This document shows, one piece after another, positions 59,083 to 64,000 of a stretch of DNA of 64,000 bases. The number at the start of each line of letters is the position of its first letter. Positions within the stretch are counted from its first letter, which is position 1. The notes under the pieces are model-generated. The model saw only the letters and a program-made list of their open reading frames with translations, was not told the origin of the DNA and ran no database searches. The position numbers and the translations under genes were made by a program. Location: contig OZ240681.1 of the NCBI GenBank assembly GCA_965199165.1, positions 1,798,001-1,862,000 of the forward strand. Reading direction: 5' to 3'. Source of the DNA: LMUY01 sp965199165. Lineage in GTDB: Bacteria; Pseudomonadota; Alphaproteobacteria; Acetobacterales; Acetobacteraceae.

Positions 59083-59631
59083 GTGTTGATCCTGGTGGCG
59101 CTCGGCGCAAACCTGCCCGGTGCTGACGGCACGCCGGCGCTGGAGACGTGCCGCCGGGCCGCGGCCGCGCTCGACGGCTTGGCCGGGTTACGCTGCGTCG
59201 CCCTGTCCCGCTGGTTCGCGACCCTGCCGATGCCGCCGTCCGGACAGCCGCCCTACATCAACGGCGTGGCCCGGCTGGATGGCGTGGCCGATCCCGCCCG
59301 CCTGCTGGCGGCCTTGCAGGCTGTCGAGGCGGCGCATGGCCGCCAGCGCAGCGTGCCCAACGCCGCCCGCACGCTGGACCTGGACATCGTCGCCATGGGC
59401 GGCCTCGTCCGCGCCGCGCCGGACCCGGTGCTGCCGCATCCCCGCATGCACGAACGCGGCTTCGTCCTGGCGCCGCTGCTGGACGTGGCGCCCGAGTGGA
59501 CCCACCCCGTGCTGGGCCGCACCGCCCGCGACCTGTTGGCCATGCTGCCCGACCAGGGCGTCCGCCCGATCCTGCTCGATGCCGACGACGCGCCTTCGCA
59601 CTTGCGAGACGGGCCGATGCCACCTAACTAG
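59083..59631 (+). CDS. folK: 2-amino-4-hydroxy-6-hydroxymethyldihydropteridine pyrophosphokinase
   Basis: The 182-residue product has LVALGANLPG at the N-terminus, QPPYINGVARL and ARTLDLDIVAMGG, the folate-pathway HPPK signature with its metal-binding aspartates, and LPHPRMHERGFVL. It pyrophosphorylates the pterin precursor of folate. GTG at 59083 follows AAAGGTGG; TTG at 59086 is possible. Confidence 0.92.
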   Translation: MLILVALGANLPGADGTPALETCRRAAAALDGLAGLRCVALSRWFATLPMPPSGQPPYINGVARLDGVADPARLLAALQAVEAAHGRQRSVPNAARTLDLDIVAMGGLVRAAPDPVLPHPRMHERGFVLAPLLDVAPEWTHPVLGRTARDLLAMLPDQGVRPILLDADDAPSHLRDGPMPPN

Positions 59632-59665
59632 GCAAACCAGCTTCATCCTGTCTTGGAGACCGCCG

Positions 59666-60064
59666 ATGGCACGCGTCACCGTCGAGGACTGCGTACAGCG
59701 CGTCCCAAACCGCTTCGAGCTGGTGCTGTTCGCGGCACAGCGCGCGCGCAACCTGAGCCGGGGCGAGGAGCTGACGGTGGACCGGGACGACGACAAGAAC
59801 CCGGTGGTGGCATTGCGGGAGATCGCGGAGGAGACGATCGGGCTGCCCAAGCTGGAGCAGGACCTGATCAAGTCGCTGTCCCGCGCGCCGGAGCCGGAGC
59901 CGGCCGACGAGGAGGTGCTCGACCTCATCCCGACCGACCAGAACATCTTCGGCCTGCAGGACGTCGCCGCCGACGAGGAGGCCGCCAGCCTGCCGGTGGA
60001 GGACATGTCGCCGGAGGACCTGGAAGCCGCCATCGAGGCCGAGCTCGGCGGCCGTCGCCGCTGA
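59666..60064 (+). CDS. rpoZ: RNA polymerase omega subunit
   Basis: The 132-residue product starts MARVTVEDCVQRVPNRFELV and has NPVVALREIAEETI, the omega signature. The acidic C-terminal tail is alphaproteobacterial in style. Omega binds the beta-prime C-terminus and can mediate ppGpp response; the adjacent rsh gene fits this. ATG follows TTGGAG. Confidence 0.95.
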   Translation: MARVTVEDCVQRVPNRFELVLFAAQRARNLSRGEELTVDRDDDKNPVVALREIAEETIGLPKLEQDLIKSLSRAPEPEPADEEVLDLIPTDQNIFGLQDVAADEEAASLPVEDMSPEDLEAAIEAELGGRRR

Positions 60065-60088
60065 TGCCGGCCGGCCCATCCGAGGTGC

Positions 60089-62335
60089 ATGGACAGGCGT
60101 AGCCCACCCGACTTCGCGCGCGCCCAGCCCGTCCGCGCGCCGGACGGGCTGGCAAACGCCCATGCGCCCCGCGTCAACGTCGTCCGCCAGTTCGAGCTGA
60201 CGGAACGCGTCCTCGCCTACGACCCGAAGGCCGACACGGACCTGATCGACGCCGCCTACGTGCTGGCGATGCAGGCCCATGGCGACCAGCGGCGGGACAA
60301 TGGCGACCCCTACATCACCCACCCGGTGGCCGTTGCCGATATCCTTGCCGGCTACCGGCTGGACACGGACAGCATCGTCACGGCGCTGCTGCACGACACG
60401 GTGGAGGACACCGGCGTCAAGCTGTCCGATATCGAGCAGCGGTTCGGCAAGGCGGTGGCCGGGCTGGTCGACGGCGTCACCAAGCTCACCAAGCTGGAGC
60501 TGAAGACCGGGCGGGACAAGCAGGCGGAGAACTTCCGCAAGCTGGTGCTGGCGATGAGCCAGGACATCCGGGTGCTGATCGTCAAGCTGGCGGACCGGCT
60601 GCACAACATGCGCACGCTGCACTTCGTGGCGTCTGCGGAGCGGCGCCAGCGCATCGCGCGGGAGACGATGGAGATCTACGCCCCTTTGGCCGAGCGCATC
60701 GGCATGGACGCGGTGAAGACGGAGCTGCAGAACCTCGCCTTCGCCCAGTTGGAGAAGGAGGCGTTCGACACCATCCAGGCACGGCTGAACTTCCTGCGCG
60801 GGCAGGGCGCCGACATCATCGAGGAGGTGCGCGGCGAACTCGCCCGGCTGGGCCGCAGCGCCGGGGTGGAGGCGGTGGAGGTGAGCGGCCGGGAGAAGAG
60901 CCCGTTCTCCATCTGGGAGAAGATGCAGCGCCGCAACATCGCGTTCGAGCAGCTGTCCGACATCATGGCGTTCCGCATGGTCGTGCCCACGCGGGCGGAC
61001 TGCTACGTGGCGCTCGGCGCGGTGCACGCCAACTACCCGGTGATCCCCGGACGGTTCAAGGACTACATCTCCACGCCGAAATCCAACGGCTACCAGAGCC
61101 TGCACACCGGGGTGACGCTGCCTTCGCCGCGCAACCAGAAGATCGAGGTGCAAATCCGCACCGCCGACATGCAGCGCGTGGCCGATAACGGGGTGGCGGC
61201 GCATTGGGGCTACAAGCTGGGTGTCGCCGGTCCGGAGGAGGGGCAGGATTTCCCCTGGGTGCGCGACCTGTTGGAGATCCTCGACAACTCAACCACGGGC
61301 GAGGACTTCCTCGAGAACACCAAGCTTGAGCTGTATCAGGACAAGGTGTTCTGCTTCACGCCGAAGGGGCAGCTGATCCAGCTACCGCGCGGCGCCACGC
61401 CGATCGACTTCGCCTATGCCGTGCACAGCCAGGTCGGCGACACCTGCGTCGGCGCCAAGATCAACGGGCGGCTGCTGCCGCTGCGCACCGAGCTGCAGAA
61501 CGGCGACCAGGTGGAGGTGATGACCGCGCGTGGCGGCTCGCCTTCCCCCGCGTGGGAGCGGTTCGCCGTCACGGGCAAGGCCCGCGCCCGCATCCGCCGC
61601 CATGTGGCGCTGCAGCAGCGCCAGCAGCATCTGGATGCGGGCAAGTCCGCCTTGGCGAAGGCGTTCCGGCAGGACGGGGTCGACGGTTCCGAGAAGGTGC
61701 TGGACGCCACGCTGAAGCTGCTGAAATGCGCGGCGCTGGACGACCTGTACGTCGCGGTTGGCAACGGCAACATCGGCCCGCGGGACGTGGTGCACGCCGC
61801 CTACCCGGAGCTGCGGCAGGCGCCGCGCGCGCCACGCATGCTGCCGCAGATGCCGTCCCGCGCGCCCAGCCGCCCGGCTGGGGCCAGCGCCGCCATCTCC
61901 GGCCTGTTGCCGAACATGGTGGTGAACTACGCCGGCTGCTGCCATCCGCTGCCGGGCGACCCGATCGTGGGGATCGTCACCACGGGCAAGGGCGTGACCG
62001 TCCACGCGAAGAGCTGCCAGACGCTGGAGAGCTTCGCCGCCACGCCGGAGCGCTTCCTGGACATCGGCTGGGAAGGGGACGGGCTGGCCGGCGGCGTGCA
62101 TACGGGGCGCATCAGCGTGATCGCCGGCAACGACCCGGGCATGCTCGCCAGCCTGACCAACGCGATCTCCAAGCACGAGGGCTCCGTCACCAACCTCAAG
62201 ATCGTCAACCGGCAGCAGGACTTCTTCGAGATCCTGGTCGACGTGGAGGTGCGCGACCTGCGCCACCTGTCGACGGTGATCGCCGGGCTGCGCGCCGCCA
62301 GCGGCATCACCCAGGTGGAGCGGGCGCGCGCATGA
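60089..62335 (+). CDS. rsh: Bifunctional (p)ppGpp synthetase/hydrolase (Rsh/SpoT)
   Basis: The 748-residue product has an HD hydrolase domain with intact HDTVEDTG (102-109), a synthetase domain with RFKDYISTPKSNGYQSLHT (about 322), a TGS domain (about 395-455) and a C-terminal ACT domain (about 670-745). Hydrolase and synthetase motifs are both intact, so it should make and degrade ppGpp. It is the single long-RSH type of alphaproteobacteria. Confidence 0.95.
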   Translation: MDRRSPPDFARAQPVRAPDGLANAHAPRVNVVRQFELTERVLAYDPKADTDLIDAAYVLAMQAHGDQRRDNGDPYITHPVAVADILAGYRLDTDSIVTALLHDTVEDTGVKLSDIEQRFGKAVAGLVDGVTKLTKLELKTGRDKQAENFRKLVLAMSQDIRVLIVKLADRLHNMRTLHFVASAERRQRIARETMEIYAPLAERIGMDAVKTELQNLAFAQLEKEAFDTIQARLNFLRGQGADIIEEVRGELARLGRSAGVEAVEVSGREKSPFSIWEKMQRRNIAFEQLSDIMAFRMVVPTRADCYVALGAVHANYPVIPGRFKDYISTPKSNGYQSLHTGVTLPSPRNQKIEVQIRTADMQRVADNGVAAHWGYKLGVAGPEEGQDFPWVRDLLEILDNSTTGEDFLENTKLELYQDKVFCFTPKGQLIQLPRGATPIDFAYAVHSQVGDTCVGAKINGRLLPLRTELQNGDQVEVMTARGGSPSPAWERFAVTGKARARIRRHVALQQRQQHLDAGKSALAKAFRQDGVDGSEKVLDATLKLLKCAALDDLYVAVGNGNIGPRDVVHAAYPELRQAPRAPRMLPQMPSRAPSRPAGASAAISGLLPNMVVNYAGCCHPLPGDPIVGIVTTGKGVTVHAKSCQTLESFAATPERFLDIGWEGDGLAGGVHTGRISVIAGNDPGMLASLTNAISKHEGSVTNLKIVNRQQDFFEILVDVEVRDLRHLSTVIAGLRAASGITQVERARA

Positions 62336-62736
62336 TCCTCGGCACCGGCGCAGACCTGTGCGACATCCGACGGATCGAGCGGGTGATGGCGCGGTTCGGG
62401 GACCGTTTCCTGCACCGGGTGTTCACCGAGGCGGAGCGGGCGCGCGCCGCCCGGCGCCACCCGCGCATCCAGCCCGGCACCTACGCCAAACGGTTCGCGG
62501 CGAAGGAGGCATGTGCCAAGGCGCTCGGCACCGGCTTCCGCCGCGGGGTGTTCCACTCCGACATGGGGGTGGTGAACCTGCCCGGCGGGCAGCCCACCCT
62601 GGCGCTGACCGGGGGTGCGGCGGCGCGCCTGCGGGAGATCACGCCGGCTGGCCAGGTCGCGACGATCCACCTGACGCTGACGGACGAGCATCCCTACGCC
62701 CTGGCGCAGGTGATGATTTCCGGCGACCCGGCATGA
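62332..62736 (+). CDS. acpS: Holo-[acyl-carrier-protein] synthase
   Basis: The 134-residue product has GTGADLCDIRRIE and YAKRFAAKEACAKALGTG, the metal- and CoA-binding motifs of AcpS. It transfers 4'-phosphopantetheine to acyl carrier protein. It overlaps the rsh stop as ATGA and the next gene start by 4 bases, the conserved rsh-acpS linkage. Confidence 0.94.
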   Translation: MILGTGADLCDIRRIERVMARFGDRFLHRVFTEAERARAARRHPRIQPGTYAKRFAAKEACAKALGTGFRRGVFHSDMGVVNLPGGQPTLALTGGAAARLREITPAGQVATIHLTLTDEHPYALAQVMISGDPA

Positions 62737-63317
62737 GCGGCACGGTCGCCACCGACTGGGAGGCCCGCTTCCGTGCCGAGCGCACGCCTTGGGAGCGGCC
62801 GACCCTGCACCCGGCGTTCTCCGCCTGGCGGGCGTCCGGTGCGCTCGCCCCCTGCCGCATCCTGCTACCCGGCGCGGGCCGCAGCGGGGAGCCGCTGGCG
62901 CTGGCGCGTGACGGGTTCGACGTGACGGTGGTCGATTCGGCGCCGACCGCGGTTGCGGTGCAGCGGGTCCGGCTGCAATCGGCGGCCGTGGCCGGGGGCG
63001 TGCACGAGGCCGACCTGCTGGACTGGGTGGCGCCGTCGCCGTTCGACGCGGTCTACGACCAGACCTGCCTATGCGCCCTGCCACCTGCCGTGCTGCCCGC
63101 CTATGTGGCGCGCCTGCACGGCTGGCTGCGGCCCGGCGGCCGGCTGTTCATCCTGTTCATGCAGACCGGCAAGGAGGGCGGCCCACCCTTCGACTGCCCG
63201 CCGGAGCGGATGCGCGACCTGTTCGGGTCGGGCTGGCTGTGGCCGGATCACCTGGCCGACGCGGTGCCGCATACGCTGGCCCAGGGCGAGATCCCCGTGG
63301 TGCTCATCCGGGTCTAG
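62733..63317 (+). CDS. Thiopurine-methyltransferase-like SAM methyltransferase
   Basis: The 194-residue product has WEARFRAERTPWERP and ILLPGAGRSGEPLALARDGF with the TPMT-style motif I, then VYDQTCLCALPP. This is the TPMT/YjhP-like group of small-molecule methyltransferases. The substrate is unknown. It begins within the acpS stop (ATGA). Confidence 0.82.
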   Translation: MSGTVATDWEARFRAERTPWERPTLHPAFSAWRASGALAPCRILLPGAGRSGEPLALARDGFDVTVVDSAPTAVAVQRVRLQSAAVAGGVHEADLLDWVAPSPFDAVYDQTCLCALPPAVLPAYVARLHGWLRPGGRLFILFMQTGKEGGPPFDCPPERMRDLFGSGWLWPDHLADAVPHTLAQGEIPVVLIRV

Positions 63318-63357
63318 CAACGCTCGGGGCTCTGATCGCGGAGTGGAAGTGCCCGGC

Positions 63358-63597
63358 TCAGGGCGCGCGGTGGTGCACGGGCCGTCGCACCCGACTGCGC
63401 GCCAGCGCCCGACGGCGTTCCGCCATGGTGCCCAGACCGTCATTGTGCGGCGGCGGCGCGTCGTTGAAGTTGAAGAGATGCTGCGGCGGCGGGTTGTTGA
63501 CGCTGCCGAGCTGCGCTTTGGCCGACAGGCCGGCAGTCAGTCCTACGGCGAGCGTCAGCCCTGATAGGAAAAGGCGGGTCTTCGACTGAATCGGCAT
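63358..63597 (-). CDS. Small hypothetical exported protein
   Basis: The 79-residue product starts with a basic residue cluster and hydrophobic stretch LFLSGLTLAVGLTAGLSAKA, a signal peptide with an AKA cleavage site. The mature part has PPPQHLFNFNDAPPPHNDG and a basic tail of Arg and His. No family is recognised. AGGAT lies upstream of the ATG. Confidence 0.55.
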   Translation of the reverse strand: MPIQSKTRLFLSGLTLAVGLTAGLSAKAQLGSVNNPPPQHLFNFNDAPPPHNDGLGTMAERRRALARSRVRRPVHHRAP

Positions 63598-63699
63598 CGT
63601 TTTGATCCTGGACCGGAGTGATGGCCCTTCATGCCCGTCTCCGCCACACTGTCAATCAGCCTCGGGACATGCTCCTGCGCCACCCTGACAGTCAGAACC

Positions 63700-63929
63700 C
63701 GCTCGGGAGCACGTGATGCCAGCGCCGCTTCCATCCAGGGAAAGGGCTGGCTCGCGAAGCTCCTTGGCCGGCACGGCGGCGATGAACTGCGTCAGCATCA
63801 GATAGGGTTGTCCATCGATCCCGAAGACCGGATCGGGGTTTTGGGTTGGCTTTGGCGCAGCCTCCGTTCATCGGGCAGCATGACGTTGGTGGACCGGCGC
63901 GCCACCTGGAGGTTCGTAGACCGAGGCAT
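63700..63929 (-). pseudogene. Decayed ccdAB-like toxin-antitoxin remnant
   Basis: On the minus strand an ATG at 63929 (after GGGAGGAG) opens a 43-residue frame with RRSTNVMLPDE, like the start of CcdA antitoxins. In another frame from 63840 the segment NPDPVFGIDGQPYLMLTQFI followed by AAVPAKELREPALSL resembles the C-terminal half of CcdB toxins. The middle of ccdA and the start of ccdB are missing and the frames do not join, so it looks like a deletion remnant. The call is from remembered family patterns; alignment would settle it. Confidence 0.45.
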
Positions 63930-64000
63930 CGAGGCTCCTCCCGTAAGGGCAGATGGTCGATCGCATTCGACATACCGAGCCGTGATCCAGTCCGCGCTTC
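63930..64000. other. Right edge, no feature seen
   Basis: These bases lie upstream of the remnant on the minus strand and might hold its former promoter. No gene or site can be supported. Confidence 0.3.

Noticed and set aside
63692..63973. 93-codon open frame at the right edge, minus strand
   Set aside because: It is a third frame through the ccdAB-like remnant and shows no family pattern itself.

Overview
This is a GC-rich window with tightly packed genes, many ATGA or GTGA stop/start overlaps, and alphaproteobacterial gene orders (folK-rpoZ-rsh-acpS; carD-fdxA-S4 protein-SUV3-like helicase; proA-nadD-rsfS). Together with a PmtA-type phospholipid N-methyltransferase this points to an alphaproteobacterium, most likely Rhodospirillales/Acetobacteraceae. 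The family-level placement is inference.

Region 1 (1-3.8 kb) holds the tail of a class-III aminotransferase, an Mpo1-like membrane protein, a phospholipid methyltransferase, a DctA symporter and a carboxymuconolactone-decarboxylase-like protein. Region 2 (3.8-36.7 kb) is a complete type VI secretion system (T6SS). All 13 core subunits are present: ClpV/TssH, Hcp/TssD, the run tssA-B-C-E-F-G-tagH-tssJ-K-L-M-tagF on the minus strand, and VgrG/TssI. A sigma-54 activator sits beside hcp, which has an exact-consensus -24/-12 promoter. A fused TssB/TssC-like sheath paralogue lies next to it. Between tssA and vgrG is an effector-loading module: a lytic transglycosylase, a DUF4150 PAAR-like protein, a DUF3540 protein, an unknown 116-residue protein, a DUF2169 adaptor fused to pentapeptide repeats, and a second pentapeptide-repeat protein. 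An intact IS1182-family element splits the module, and two inverted 105-bp structured repeats bracket its second half.

Region 3 (36.9-45.6 kb) carries a short-chain dehydrogenase, leuCD, rlmH, small conserved genes, rsfS, nadD, proA and a CarD regulator with a long acidic extension. Region 4 (46-54.8 kb) carries a 7Fe ferredoxin, an S4 RNA-binding protein, an SUV3-like helicase, a leucyl-aminopeptidase-family protein, a MarR-like regulator, and thiC behind a TPP riboswitch. Region 5 (54.9-64 kb) carries a transglutaminase-like protein, a Bcr/CflA transporter, a TrmH-type RNA methyltransferase, a family-5 uracil-DNA glycosylase, a NYN nuclease, then folK-rpoZ-rsh-acpS and a methyltransferase, ending in what looks like a decayed ccdAB toxin-antitoxin locus.

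No tRNA, rRNA or CRISPR array was seen. Most of the window is conserved chromosomal backbone. The T6SS and its effector module are the accessory part and hold the most unusual features.
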